Source of the DNA: Hyphomicrobiales bacterium
GTDB lineage: Bacteria; Pseudomonadota; Alphaproteobacteria; Rhizobiales; Rhizobiaceae
Assembly (NCBI GenBank): GCA_900473795.1
Contig: UCMT01000029.1
Coordinates: forward strand, 1 to 64,000
Length of the DNA: 64,000 bases
Reading direction: 5' to 3'
The notes below the pieces were generated by a model that did not search any database, was not told where the DNA came from, and saw only the letters and a list, made by a program, of their open reading frames with translations. Each line of letters starts with the position of its first letter. The first letter of the stretch is position 1. This document shows, piece by piece, positions 10,876 to 19,681 of the stretch. The position numbers and the translations under genes were made by a program.

Positions 10876-11128
10876 GTTCCAGGCTCCCAATAGTTTGTTA
10901 GCGCGAGATGCAAACACGAGGGCAAAGAGGCAACACGGAGTATGCCGATACTGGTTTTCAGGTTTCGTACGGACACGCGATCCTTGCGGCATCAGCGTTC
11001 CTGTTAGAAGACATCCGAAGTAGCGAAAGTATCGCGGATTTTGTGTCCGTTGGCGGAGGCAAAATTCGCGAGATATGCGCTCGGCTCCGAACGGCCGCCC
11101 TCCTCCTCATGCTTTCCCGCACAGGGAA

Positions 11129-11155
11129 TTGACAGATTGTATGATCCTCTGTCAA
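11129..11155. promoter_or_regulatory. GntR-type operator copy 1
   Basis: TTGACAGA and TCTGTCAA form perfect 8-bp arms around an 11-nt centre containing TTGTATGAT. This is the same palindrome as in the other island operators. It lies upstream of the aldo/keto reductase gene and next to a TetR-type site. Confidence 0.75.
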
Positions 11156-11161
11156 GCCGTA

Positions 11162-11177
11162 TTTAGCGACCATTACA
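11162..11177. promoter_or_regulatory. TetR-type operator copy 1
   Basis: TTTAGCGACCATTACA matches the 16-bp island element (TGTAGCGATCACTACA-like). It lies between the TetR gene and the aldo/keto reductase gene. Confidence 0.6.
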
Positions 11178-11279
11178 GTTGCTAAAGGTCCCTGTGGCCG
11201 CCCTCGGTCAGAATCAAGCGCGCGGCGACCGAAAAGAGCGATATGCCGAGTAAAACTTTTGCGGCGTGGGTATCGATAG

Positions 11280-11912
11280 TCAGGAAGCCCGCTTCTTGCG
11301 GGTGGTCCGAGGAGGGATAAGGGACATAGCAAGAGTGGCTACGTGCTCGAGCTCCGATTGGTCTACTCCGTCTCTGGCCTGGATCGACATGCCGTGAAAC
11401 AGTGTATTGAGCGTAGACGCCAGAATGTTCACGTCTGTGTTCGGTGGAAGATCCCCGTCCTCGACGCCCCGCGCCAGCCTCTGCAAAAAGCAGTCTTTGC
11501 CTTCTTCTCGAAGTGCCTTCAGCGCATCGTTCACTCCTTGGGAGTCCTTGGACACGTTGGCTGCCCCGAGCACAACCATGCATCCGCAGGGCGCATCCTG
11601 TGATGTAAGTATCCGGGCCGAGTCCTGGAAAAACCCGACCATCGCTTTATGAAGGTCTGGTTCGTCTTCCAAGGCCTGCCAAGCGTCGTTCCAGTATACG
11701 TTTTCGTAGTGGGTGACGGCTTCCATGAACAATTGCGCCTTGTTTCCAAAGGCCGCATATAGGCTCGGCGGCTTAATATCCATCGCCTCGCATAGCTCGG
11801 CCATGGATGCTGGTTCGTAGCCGCGCTTCCAGAACACGCTTAGCGCACTTTTTAGAGCTATCTCTCGATCGAAGGTCCTCGGTTTACCCTTGCTATGATG
11901 CTGCGGGATCAT
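11280..11912 (-). CDS. TetR-family transcriptional regulator of the island
   Basis: The 210-residue protein has the TetR HTH in the first 60 residues (SALSVFWKRGYEPASMAELCEAMDIKPPSLYAAFGNK, quoted only as landmarks SALSVFWKRGY and PPSLYAAFGNK) and a ligand-binding C-terminal domain with CGCMVVLGAAN. The ATG at 11912 (MIPQHHSK) is chosen over an upstream one because the HTH is then at the usual distance. A palindrome of the second operator type lies at 11960-11977, about 50 bp upstream, suggesting autoregulation. I infer that this protein binds the TGTAGCGATCACTACA-like sites found at ten or so places up to 52.9 kb. Confidence 0.85.
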   Translation of the reverse strand: MIPQHHSKGKPRTFDREIALKSALSVFWKRGYEPASMAELCEAMDIKPPSLYAAFGNKAQLFMEAVTHYENVYWNDAWQALEDEPDLHKAMVGFFQDSARILTSQDAPCGCMVVLGAANVSKDSQGVNDALKALREEGKDCFLQRLARGVEDGDLPPNTDVNILASTLNTLFHGMSIQARDGVDQSELEHVATLAMSLIPPRTTRKKRAS

Positions 11913-11959
11913 GCGAATTGTTCCTTGCGGTCTTCGATACAGGCATCGCCTGCCGAAAT

Positions 11960-11977
11960 CTTTAGTGGTCATTAAAG
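11960..11977. promoter_or_regulatory. TetR-type operator copy 2 (autoregulatory)
   Basis: CTTTAGTGGTCATTAAAG has 5-bp outer arms CTTTA/TAAAG and lies 48 bp before the preferred TetR start. It shares the TTTAGTGGTCA half with the site at 46378. Confidence 0.6.
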
Positions 11978-12205
11978 CATCACAAACTGCGGTACAAGAT
12001 TTGCATCTCGTTGCAATTCGCAGATTCGATTATCGAGGATAATGTAGTGTCCCTTATAGATCGGATCAATTACCTCGAATAACTGCAATCGACGATGGAT
12101 TGCGCCGTTGGGCCCAGCATCGAGTCCGACGCTTCTCGTGAACCAATGCTCATCTGACAGTCGAGTTACCCGCGACCGTTTCCGCCGTTAAAAACGCTTT
12201 CCGAC

Positions 12206-12230
12206 TGTATCATTGTCTGATTGTCAGTAA
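12206..12230. promoter_or_regulatory. GntR-type operator copy 2
   Basis: The conserved centre GTCTGAT is at 12215-12221, preceded by ATT and followed by TGTCAGTAA. The arms are weaker than in other copies. It lies 130 bp before the LivMG start and 27 bp before the -35-like hexamer. Confidence 0.55.
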
Positions 12231-12256
12231 ATTTTTGCCAGACACTCAAAAAACAG

Positions 12257-12307
12257 TTGACGATCTGTAACGATCACTATTACCTGCCTCCTGTAGCAAT
12301 CACTACA
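12257..12307 (+). promoter_or_regulatory. promoter with two TetR-type operators before the Liv importer
   Basis: A -35-like TTGACG (12257-12262) is followed after 15 nt by TATTAC. The operator TGTAACGATCACTATTAC (12266-12283) fills the spacer and -10. A second copy, TGTAGCAATCACTACA, follows at 12292-12307. The same arrangement recurs at 22563, 46369 and 48831. Confidence 0.7.
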
Positions 12308-12349
12308 ATAAAATAAGCGCCATCAAGGCTGCAGTAAGGGGAATAACGC

Positions 12350-14290
12350 ATGAATGACGCGAAAGCAGTCAACGCCGAAGGTTTGTCATCGGCTGGTCGC
12401 GGGAAGCTCGCCTCGATGTTTGGCGAAGCCCGTTTCCGCCGTGCCGCTGGCTCCACCCTCGTTCTATGCGGTCTCATCCTGATCCTGACGACCCCACTGA
12501 CCTTTCTTGGGCCATCCGTTGAAAGGCTTGTGCTCTTGACGTTGATCAACGTCATGGCGGTGGTCGGCTTCAACATCTACACTGGTAACTCGGGTATCCT
12601 GACCGTCGGGCACGTGGGCTTTTTTGCAGTCGGAGCCTATACGACAGCGCTTCTGACGACGCCGCCGGATCTCAAGGCCGAGTACCTGCGGCACCTTCCG
12701 ACCTTCCTTGCAAACGCGGAAATCGGCCTGCCCGGCTCCCTTTTGATTGTTGCTGCCGTATCGCTGGTCTTGGGCATTCTCACGGGCCTGCCGCTGTCGC
12801 GCCTTCGCGAAACATCGGCGATCGTCGCGACTTTCGGCCTACTGGTCATCGTGAACTATGTGCTGAAAGGCGCGACGAACATCACGAATGGGACCAAGGG
12901 TATCTACGGCATTCCCGAGCTGGTTAATCTCCCCGTCGTGTACGGCTTGGCGTTTCTGACAATCGCGGTGGCGTTCGCCTTCAAGGTCTCACGCTGGGGG
13001 CTCCAATTGCGTGCATTCCAGGATAACGAGGTTGCTGCAACCTCCAGCGGCATAGATCCCAATCGGCGGCTACTCGAGGCCTGGACTCTGAGCGCAGTCG
13101 TCCTCGGCGTCTGCGGGGCTCTCTTTGCCCACGTGATTGGCGCGTTCCAACCGCACGATTTCTACCTTACGCTGACGTTCGCACTCATCGCCATGCTCGT
13201 TGTTGGCGGCAAGCGGTCGATTTCCGGCGCGGTCGCCGGCACCTTCATCATCACGGTGCTCGTCGAGATCGTGAAGCCCATCGAGAGCGGCAGGGAAATC
13301 GCGGGTATCGATCTCCCGGCGATCTGGGGGCTCACCCAGATACTGCTTAGCTTGATGATCCTGCTTGTGATGTACAAACGCCCCGAGGGCATCATGGGAA
13401 GCCGCGAACTCACTCTGCACGGCCTCATGTCGAAATTTTCGAGCCGCCCCACGCCTCGCTCCACATCCGCGGCTGCGAATGTAATTCTTCCAAGCAGATA
13501 TGCCGAAGCACAGAAGGCCACGCTTGAGACCAATTCGCTTGGGATCGAATTCGGGGGCGTTCGCGCACTAAACGATGTCTCAATCCGGGTGGAAACTGGG
13601 AAGATCGTTGGCCTCATCGGACCAAACGGTGCAGGCAAAACCACCCTGATCAACAACTTGACCGGCGTGCATCAACCGACCCATGGGGAAGTCACGCTCA
13701 GCGGTCAAAAAATCGTCGGCTGGCCTTCAAGCAAGATAGCATGCGCCGGACTTGGTCGAACTTTCCAGAACATTCGCCTGTTTACTGATATGACCGTTCT
13801 CGAGAATGTTGTGACTGCAGCGTTAGCGCGCGGCCACGCCTCAACAGGGGTCGAGGCCTATGCACTGACCCTGCTGCAGCAGTTCGAACTCGCCGAGCTC
13901 GCGGAACACAAGTCATCATCGCTTCCTTATGGCGCGCAACGCAGGCTCGAGATTGCCCGCGCCCTTGCTCTCGAACCTCGATTTCTGTTGCTGGACGAAC
14001 CGGCGGCGGGGATGAATCCCAAGGAAACCGAAAGCCTGATCGAAGCGATCCTTGCAATTCGTAAGGCGTTCTCGATTGGCATTCTGATCGTGGAACATGA
14101 CCTCCATCTGATCATGCGGGTCTGCGACGAAGTCCTTGTTCTTAACAAGGGCGAACTTATCGCCTCGGGCTCGGCGGATAAGGTGCAGAACGACCCGAAA
14201 GTCATAGAAGCCTATCTCGGAAGCCAAGAGGTCCGGGCTTCCAGACGGAAAAAGACTGGCGGAGCCAACCATCAGCACACTCACGGATGA
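12350..14290 (+). CDS. LivM-LivG fusion: branched-chain-type ABC permease plus ATPase
   Basis: The 646-residue protein joins two subunits that are usually separate. Residues 1 to about 345 form a LivM-type permease with many hydrophobic helices (NVMAVVGFNIYTGNSG; LRAFQDNEVAATSSGID). After a Ser/Pro-rich linker, residues from about 385 form a LivG-type ATPase with Walker A (GLIGPNGAGKTTLIN), signature LPYGAQRRLEIARAL and Walker B (FLLLDEPAAGMN). AAGGGGA precedes the ATG. It is the first gene of a four-gene importer operon under TetR-type operators. Such importers take up amino acids, amides or aromatic acids. Confidence 0.92.
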   Translation: MNDAKAVNAEGLSSAGRGKLASMFGEARFRRAAGSTLVLCGLILILTTPLTFLGPSVERLVLLTLINVMAVVGFNIYTGNSGILTVGHVGFFAVGAYTTALLTTPPDLKAEYLRHLPTFLANAEIGLPGSLLIVAAVSLVLGILTGLPLSRLRETSAIVATFGLLVIVNYVLKGATNITNGTKGIYGIPELVNLPVVYGLAFLTIAVAFAFKVSRWGLQLRAFQDNEVAATSSGIDPNRRLLEAWTLSAVVLGVCGALFAHVIGAFQPHDFYLTLTFALIAMLVVGGKRSISGAVAGTFIITVLVEIVKPIESGREIAGIDLPAIWGLTQILLSLMILLVMYKRPEGIMGSRELTLHGLMSKFSSRPTPRSTSAAANVILPSRYAEAQKATLETNSLGIEFGGVRALNDVSIRVETGKIVGLIGPNGAGKTTLINNLTGVHQPTHGEVTLSGQKIVGWPSSKIACAGLGRTFQNIRLFTDMTVLENVVTAALARGHASTGVEAYALTLLQQFELAELAEHKSSSLPYGAQRRLEIARALALEPRFLLLDEPAAGMNPKETESLIEAILAIRKAFSIGILIVEHDLHLIMRVCDEVLVLNKGELIASGSADKVQNDPKVIEAYLGSQEVRASRRKKTGGANHQHTHG

Positions 14291-14316
14291 CATCAATCAT
14301 AACAAGGGAACTGAAA

Positions 14317-15540
14317 ATGACTGAAATAAACAACATGAAGCTCTATCGAGGTGTGGGCCGTCGCACGGTGCTGGCGTCATTGCTCTGCGGCGTTGCGATA
14401 ACGGCGGCCGGCTTCGCGGGCATCCGTCCCGTCTTTGCAGAAGACGCCACTGTTCGGGTTGGCTTTTCGTTGGCGCACACCGGTTGGGCTGCGGCCTACG
14501 ACATCGCCTTCGCACAGGGCTTGCAACTGGCCTTTGACAAGGCTAACGCCGATGGCGGTGCGGGCGGCAAGTTTAAGATCGAAGTGATCGAAGGCACCGA
14601 CACTGCATCGAGCTCTGTCGAAGCAATCAAATCTGCGGACGCACTGATGGAACAGGGCGTTGATGTGCTTTTCACCAGCTGCGACGCCACCAGTTCGGTC
14701 GCTGCGGGCCGTTCTGGCCAGAAGAAAGGCGTTTTGATGTTTGCCGGCACTTCAACCCAACCAGACGTCCCGATGAAAGTTGGCGACTGGATGTACCTTG
14801 CGAATTTCAGCGACAATATCAGCGGCGGCTCGACCGGAATTTTCGCTGCCAAGGACCTTGGCGTCAAGACTGCATACCTGCTGAAATCATCCGACAATAC
14901 CTACACAGAATTTGTTCCCGAGTACTTCGCGACAACCTTTGAAAAGCACGGCGGGAAAGTTGTCGGCAAAGGCAACTACACATTCGGTCAGGTCGACTTC
15001 GGCGGTATAATTGCGGAGATCAAAGCGCTGCCGAGTGAGCCGGAAGCTATTATGACTGCCGCGTTCGAACCAGAACTTCCGGCGTTCCTCCGCCAAGCTC
15101 GCGCGGCGGGCATCAAATCGCGCATTGTCGGCGCGGACGGAATCGACTCGCCGTCCTTCTACGCCCTTGGCGACCTTGTCGAGGGAACCATCGTTGTGTC
15201 GAACCGACTGCCTGTCGAAGGCAGCAAGTACGACGAAGTCGCCAAGGTCTTCGGCCAGGCCCATCCCGACCAGGTTGGCAACTCGGCATGGATCGTTGGA
15301 TATGATGCCGGGCAGGTGCTGATTGAGGCGATCAAGAATGCAGGAGCAACAGACTCCGCCGCGATCCGTGCCGCACTGGACAAGATGGCAGACTTCGAAG
15401 TGCCAAACGGAAAGATCAGCTATGCTGGTTTCGAGCGCCGCCCCCTGGTTCCGATCTCGTTCTTGGAGATCAAGGGTGGAAACGGTGTCTTCGTGAAAGC
15501 TGCCACGATCGAACCTGCTGAAATTCCGGCACCGATGTAA
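14317..15540 (+). CDS. ABC transporter substrate-binding protein (LivK type)
   Basis: The 407-residue protein has a cleavable signal peptide (TVLASLLCGVAITAAGFAG, cleaved near VFAED) and a leucine-binding-protein fold (VRVGFSLAHTGWAAAYD; DALMEQGVDVLFTSCDAT). The ATG at 14317 follows AAGGGA and is preferred over the in-frame ATG at 14287, which lies in the end of the upstream gene. It captures the imported compound in the periplasm for the LivMG/LivF/LivH channel. The ligand is not readable from sequence. Confidence 0.9.
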   Translation: MTEINNMKLYRGVGRRTVLASLLCGVAITAAGFAGIRPVFAEDATVRVGFSLAHTGWAAAYDIAFAQGLQLAFDKANADGGAGGKFKIEVIEGTDTASSSVEAIKSADALMEQGVDVLFTSCDATSSVAAGRSGQKKGVLMFAGTSTQPDVPMKVGDWMYLANFSDNISGGSTGIFAAKDLGVKTAYLLKSSDNTYTEFVPEYFATTFEKHGGKVVGKGNYTFGQVDFGGIIAEIKALPSEPEAIMTAAFEPELPAFLRQARAAGIKSRIVGADGIDSPSFYALGDLVEGTIVVSNRLPVEGSKYDEVAKVFGQAHPDQVGNSAWIVGYDAGQVLIEAIKNAGATDSAAIRAALDKMADFEVPNGKISYAGFERRPLVPISFLEIKGGNGVFVKAATIEPAEIPAPM

Positions 15541-15550
15541 GAGGCAAGCC

Positions 15551-16273
15551 ATGCTCAGCGTTGAGAATCTCACTGTCCAATATGGGCACATCGAGGCAGT
15601 CAAGGGTATCAGCTTCCACGTTGGGGAGGGAGAGATTGTCTCTCTCCTCGGACCGAACGGTGCGGGTAAGACGTCAACTCTTGCTGCCTTGATGAAACTG
15701 GTCGCGCCGCAGTCCGGCACGATCACCCTTGCGGGTGAGAACATTTCCGGCCATGGGACAGCGCAGATTGTTCAGCGAGGCATGACTCTCTCCCCAGAGG
15801 GACGCCGCGTCTTTCCCAGGCTAAGTGTCGAAAAGAACTTGCTTCTTGGTGGCATGGTACTGAAGGATTGGCGCAATCCTGCAGTCTTGGAAAGGATGTA
15901 TGCCCGCTTCCCAATTCTTGCGGAACGACGGTCCCAGTTGGCGGGCACTCTCTCCGGTGGCGAGCAGCAAATGCTCGCCATCGCCCGCGCGCTCATGGCA
16001 TCGCCCAGAGTACTTCTCCTCGACGAACCTTCTCTTGGCATTGCGCCGAAGATCGTCGCCGAGAACTTCGATCTCATCTGCCAACTACGCGATGAAGGCC
16101 TGACGATCCTTCTGGTAGAACAAAATGTCTTCCAATCGCTGTCGATTTCCGACCGCGCTTACGTGCTCGAAAACGGCAGGATCGCGGCGAGCGGCGACTC
16201 GGAGGAGATGCTCAAAAGCGATCTAATCCGACATTCCTATCTCGGGGTCGCAGACCCAACCCAAGCAGCGTAG
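15551..16273 (+). CDS. ABC transporter ATP-binding protein (LivF type)
   Basis: The 240-residue ATPase shows Walker A (SLLGPNGAGKTSTLAAL), signature LSGGEQQMLAIARALM, Walker B (VLLLDEPSLGIAP) and the switch region LLVEQN in which a Gln-Asn replaces the His-Asp seen in LivG, as usual for LivF. It starts 10 bp after the binding-protein gene and is followed 8 bp later by the LivH gene, so all four belong to one operon. Confidence 0.92.
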   Translation: MLSVENLTVQYGHIEAVKGISFHVGEGEIVSLLGPNGAGKTSTLAALMKLVAPQSGTITLAGENISGHGTAQIVQRGMTLSPEGRRVFPRLSVEKNLLLGGMVLKDWRNPAVLERMYARFPILAERRSQLAGTLSGGEQQMLAIARALMASPRVLLLDEPSLGIAPKIVAENFDLICQLRDEGLTILLVEQNVFQSLSISDRAYVLENGRIAASGDSEEMLKSDLIRHSYLGVADPTQAA

Positions 16274-16281
16274 GTGGAGAA

Positions 16282-17169
16282 ATGGAACTCATAATTCAAT
16301 ATATCATCAACGCGCTGAGCCTTGGGGGCGTCTACGCCCTGATAGCGTTAGGTCTGGCGATCGTATTCAGCATCTTCGGCTTTATCAACTTCGCGCACGG
16401 CGAACTGTTGACGCTCTTCGGATACTCGCTCTTTTACGCGCTCGGGGCAGGCATGCCCTTCCCCCTTGCCGTCGCCGTTTCGCTGATCGCCTGTATGGCC
16501 GCCGCTGTGGCGATGGAACGTGTTGCGTTTCGGCCGCTGCGTGGAGCGAACCCGATGACGCTCCTGGTCAGCAGTTTCGCGATCTCAGGTGCCCTTCAGG
16601 TGATCTTCCAAATCGCGTTTGGTACAATGCCCAAACCACTGATCTTGCCAAACTTCCTCACTGGTGCTTTTAACATTGGGGGTGTTTACATCGGAGCGCC
16701 GCAACTGATCTCCATCGTGACCGTGGCCATCCTCGCGCTTGCTCTGAACCTGTTCCTAAACAAGACAAAATTCGGCTTGTCGTTGGTTGCCTCTGCTCAG
16801 GACTTCGACGTGGCGAAGCTGATGGGCATTCGCGTCAACGCGGTTTATGCGTTAGCCTTTGCGATCTCGGGCTTCCTTGCCGGGGTGGCAGCTCTCTTGT
16901 GGGTTTCGATGCGTGGCTCAGTTGCGCCGGACATGGGCTTTAATCCACTTGTAAAAGCCTTCGTCGCTACGATCGTTGGCGGTATGGGCAGCTTGACCGG
17001 GGCCGTGGCTGGCGGCTTTTTCCTGGGTATTCTGGAGGTTGCGCTGCAGATCGTCCTGCCCGCCGATTACCTCATCTTCCGGGATGCGCTCATTCTCGCG
17101 ATCCTCATCGGCTTCCTGTTGTTCCGCCCACGCGGACTGCTCCCTGCGGCGGCTATGCCCGTGAAGTAG
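16282..17169 (+). CDS. ABC transporter permease (LivH type)
   Basis: The 295-residue membrane protein has the LivH start (LIIQYIINALSLGGVYALIALGL), the NFAHGELLTLFGY motif and the EAA-like coupling segment VASAQDFDVAKLMGIRVN. It pairs with the LivM half of the fused protein to form the channel. A GGTGGAG element precedes the ATG. It is the last gene of the importer operon and is followed by a terminator. Confidence 0.92.
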   Translation: MELIIQYIINALSLGGVYALIALGLAIVFSIFGFINFAHGELLTLFGYSLFYALGAGMPFPLAVAVSLIACMAAAVAMERVAFRPLRGANPMTLLVSSFAISGALQVIFQIAFGTMPKPLILPNFLTGAFNIGGVYIGAPQLISIVTVAILALALNLFLNKTKFGLSLVASAQDFDVAKLMGIRVNAVYALAFAISGFLAGVAALLWVSMRGSVAPDMGFNPLVKAFVATIVGGMGSLTGAVAGGFFLGILEVALQIVLPADYLIFRDALILAILIGFLLFRPRGLLPAAAMPVK

Positions 17170-17211
17170 CGACCTGGCAGCCAGTAAAGCATAACAACTC
17201 TAAAATTGTCG

Positions 17212-17248
17212 GCATCCGATCATGTTATGGTCGGGTGCAGCATTTTTT
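17212..17248 (+). terminator. rho-independent terminator of Liv importer operon
   Basis: An 11-bp imperfect stem (GCATCCGATCA / TGGTCGGGTGC, with G-U pairs) and a 5-nt loop is followed by CATTTTTT, 43 bp after the LivH stop. Confidence 0.75.
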
Positions 17249-17563
17249 ACATCTGCACCGCTGCCACTAACTGAGGAGATGCTCTCTTGGAGAAGTTTCG
17301 TCATGTATGGCTTCGCGAATTTGTTTCTTACCAGCCGTCGCGTGATCTCCATGGCTTTCTTGGCGAGCGGTTCACCACACAAAGCAATCCCGCAATCAGC
17401 GCATCGAGGCTCGAGAAAAAGGCTTTACCTCCGCTTTCGTGCCTTCCCCCAACATGGTCTTTATCGGCTGTCGACGACCCACAACGCGACTAATTGTTGA
17501 AAGCGCGGTTTCGCCTGCGTTGCACAACGTCAGAGGATTCCTCTGAGTGAGAATTGCAACCAT
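17249..17563. other. gap with possible minus-strand gene remnant
   Basis: No intact gene. On the minus strand, frames around 17250-17440 contain short coding-like stretches (FFSSLDALIAGLL and, in another frame, GEPLAKKAMEITRRLVR), which look like a frameshifted remnant of an unrecognised protein. I cannot name it. Confidence 0.3.
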
Positions 17564-18386
17564 ATGGGTAGTGCTGCCGAGTCGGTGGTTTAAAAAGGAT
17601 CTTTCCTCGATCATGACACTCACCACGATGATTTGTGCCACGGCTGGTCGTGGAAAATCGAGAACGAGGATGAACCTGTCGATCAAGTTGCCCGCGTTAC
17701 TCTTGGCCAGTATAGGCATGTCGCCAAGATCTTGTCCGGGCTCGCGCCTAGACCGCCAACCACACCCCCGGAGCATGTCGCGGACGCCCTTGAAAAGCTG
17801 TCTCCGGACGCGGGTGGCTCGGTGTCGAAGCGGGATGGATGGGTCATTTCCTGGATCGCCGCCAACGAAAACAAGGGCAAAGCGATCGTTCGCGCCGCAC
17901 ATCCGGAAAGCCGATCACGGTTTCGATGGAATGCAACTCGAGCTGTCGGAGACTGGCAGCACCATATCGGCTATTGTGATTTTCGAGGACAAGGCGACGA
18001 TCAATCCTCGAATGACCATAACTGGCAAAGTCTGGCCCGAAATGGTCAAAATGGAGGCGGGCGAGAGGATCACCGAACTAACCCACGACGCGACTTCACT
18101 GCTCGAAACGCAGCTGGGCGCTGCTTCCGAATTTGATATCGAGCGTGCGGTCGAGGAGATCATCTGGAAAGAGGCCAGGCGCTATCGCATCAGCTTGATG
18201 GTAGGCGATGAGCACCTGGAGGAAGCGGCACGCAAAGCGCTGTTCAAAGATTACCAAAAGCGGGCGCGGGGCGACGTTGTTCGTCGTCGTGCTGAAACGA
18301 TTTGTATTCCGGATATGAGGAATTGGATGAGTGCGTTCTCAGATCAGGTGAAAGCTCGAATCGCCGAGCTGGCTCCATATGTTTGA
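17564..18386 (+). pseudogene. unrecognised protein with nuclease-like motif, stop and frameshift
   Basis: The coding signal starts at ATG 17564 (MGSAAESVV), meets an in-frame TAA at 17591, continues in the same frame (FLDHDTHHDDLCHGWSWK; PVDQVARVTLGQYRHVAKIL) to about 17908, then shifts frame at GGAAAGCC and continues to 18386 (GFDGMQLELSE; AIVIFEDKATINP; RAVEEIIWKEARRYRI). One missing base at the shift would restore one protein of about 270 residues. GFDGMQ followed by FEDKAT resembles the spaced Asp and Glu-x-Lys of PD-(D/E)xK nucleases, and loosely the HamA (DUF1837) pattern; this is a weak inference. It overlaps the next short frame by 8 bp, as in two-gene systems. Confidence 0.5.
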
Positions 18387-18630
18387 TCCGGTCACAGTAT
18401 CCCTGATTTCGACGGGTCCTGCCCTTGACGGCGTCGATCTGGACGATTTGCCCAAGCAGTTCACGAGGGCGTTTGCAGACATTGTGGCGGCTCGTATTCG
18501 TCTTCGGGAAGATCCGCTAGGCGGCTTGCCCGAGGAGCTGATCGAAACCTTGCTTCGCATAAGACGTCTGGCGGCGGCCCATGGAGACGTTGTGTTCATG
18601 CTCAGATCGCCACCCATGCTCTATGGGTAG
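18379..18630 (+). pseudogene. truncated partner gene of the nuclease-like remnant
   Basis: An 83-residue frame starts at ATG 18379, overlapping the end of the preceding frame, and stops at 18630. It reads VTVSLISTGPALDGVDLDDLP, then FTRAFADIVAARIRLR, a helical N-terminal region without a recognised catalytic motif. Overlap and coding character suggest the start of a larger translationally coupled second gene that has lost its remainder; the ribose-type importer genes follow 39 bp later on the other strand. Function unknown. If the upstream gene is a defence nuclease, this could be the start of a helicase or effector, but nothing here proves that. Confidence 0.4.
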
Positions 18631-18669
18631 CGATCATCGTCAAATCGAACCGATTACTTGGAGAGCCAA

Positions 18670-19656
18670 TTAGTCGAGATATTCCTCGATATTTTCCTGG
18701 TTGAGAACGAGCCACGGAACGGTGTAGTGCTTCGCCGTGCCGCCGGCCCAGTCGATCTTGAGCGTCTTCCAGATTTCCGATTGGGGCTCATATGACTCAC
18801 CGACTAGGTTGCGTAGGGCCAGGTCGATAGCGCCCTGGCCCTCGGCCTTGGCGTACTTGTAGAGAGACATGTACATCTCGCCATTCTGGATGGCGCGCTT
18901 GCCGTCGGGAATGCCATCGATGGCGATGACTGGAATATCCTTTGGATCCAGACCCGCACTCTTGATTGCTTCGATCGCACCGAGAGCCATTTCATCGTTT
19001 TCCGACAGAACGCCATTGATTTGGCCCGCGTAGGCCGAGAGCCAATTCTCCATAACCGCTTGGCCTTCGGCGCGGCTCCAATTGGCCGACTTTGACGCGA
19101 TTAGTTTGAGACCTGTATTGGCCGCAAGTGATTCGTCGATGCCCTGGCGACGGGAAATCTGGGCGGACTGTCCGATCGGCCCCTCCAGAAGGACGACATT
19201 GCCTTTGCCCTTCAGGCGTTCGGACATAAAGTCGCCTATCATTTTACCACCGAGCGGATCGTCGACGATAATCTGGGACGTGATCTTTTCGGAGCTTGTC
19301 TCCAGTGCGGAGCCGATCACGGGCATGCCGGCATCGATCGCTTTTTCGATTGGTGCGGCCGACGCGTCCTTATCGAACGATTCCATGATGATCGCATCGA
19401 ATTTTTGCGTGATCATGGTGTCGATTGCGTTGGACTGCAGCAGAGGATCGAACTTGCCATCGAAGACGACGATTTTGACTTTGCCATTCAGGACCCACGG
19501 ATGGGCCTGAATCTCCTCGGTCAAAGTATGGGCGTATTCGGCCGATTCACCGAACGAGTTCACGCCAATCAGATACTGCTTCTCCTCAGCCCGGGCGGTA
19601 CCTCCGAGCACGATCCCCGCCGCAACAATGTACGCCGTTTTTCCGAACATAAACAT
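18670..19656 (-). CDS. sugar-type ABC transporter substrate-binding protein (RbsB family)
   Basis: The 328-residue protein has a signal peptide (TAYIVAAGIVLGGTARA) and a periplasmic-binding type 1 fold like ribose-binding protein: YLIGVNSFGESAEYAHT, DAIIMESFDKDASAAP, ANWSRAEGQAVMENWL and IDGIPDGKRAI. It is third in a minus-strand operon after the ATPase and permease genes. The family includes binders of sugars and of other small polyols and heterocycles, so the ligand is open. Confidence 0.88.
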   Translation of the reverse strand: MFMFGKTAYIVAAGIVLGGTARAEEKQYLIGVNSFGESAEYAHTLTEEIQAHPWVLNGKVKIVVFDGKFDPLLQSNAIDTMITQKFDAIIMESFDKDASAAPIEKAIDAGMPVIGSALETSSEKITSQIIVDDPLGGKMIGDFMSERLKGKGNVVLLEGPIGQSAQISRRQGIDESLAANTGLKLIASKSANWSRAEGQAVMENWLSAYAGQINGVLSENDEMALGAIEAIKSAGLDPKDIPVIAIDGIPDGKRAIQNGEMYMSLYKYAKAEGQGAIDLALRNLVGESYEPQSEIWKTLKIDWAGGTAKHYTVPWLVLNQENIEEYLD

Positions 19657-19681
19657 TAGTTCCTCCTATAAGATATTGATT

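Larger units (their letters stand above)
10876..11279. other. control region of aldo/keto reductase gene
   Basis: This 404-bp gap has no convincing gene. It contains one GntR-type and one TetR-type operator 7 bp apart (entries below). The rest shows no recognised structure. Confidence 0.5.
11913..12349. other. divergent control region TetR / Liv importer
   Basis: This 437-bp region between the TetR gene and the importer operon contains one TetR-type site near each end, a second one near the importer, and one GntR-type site. No open frame with coding character was seen. Confidence 0.6.

Noticed and set aside
17200..17382. Minus-strand 60-codon frame after the Liv operon
   Set aside because: It contains part of a terminator stem and a coding-like segment but no start signal; treated only as a possible remnant.
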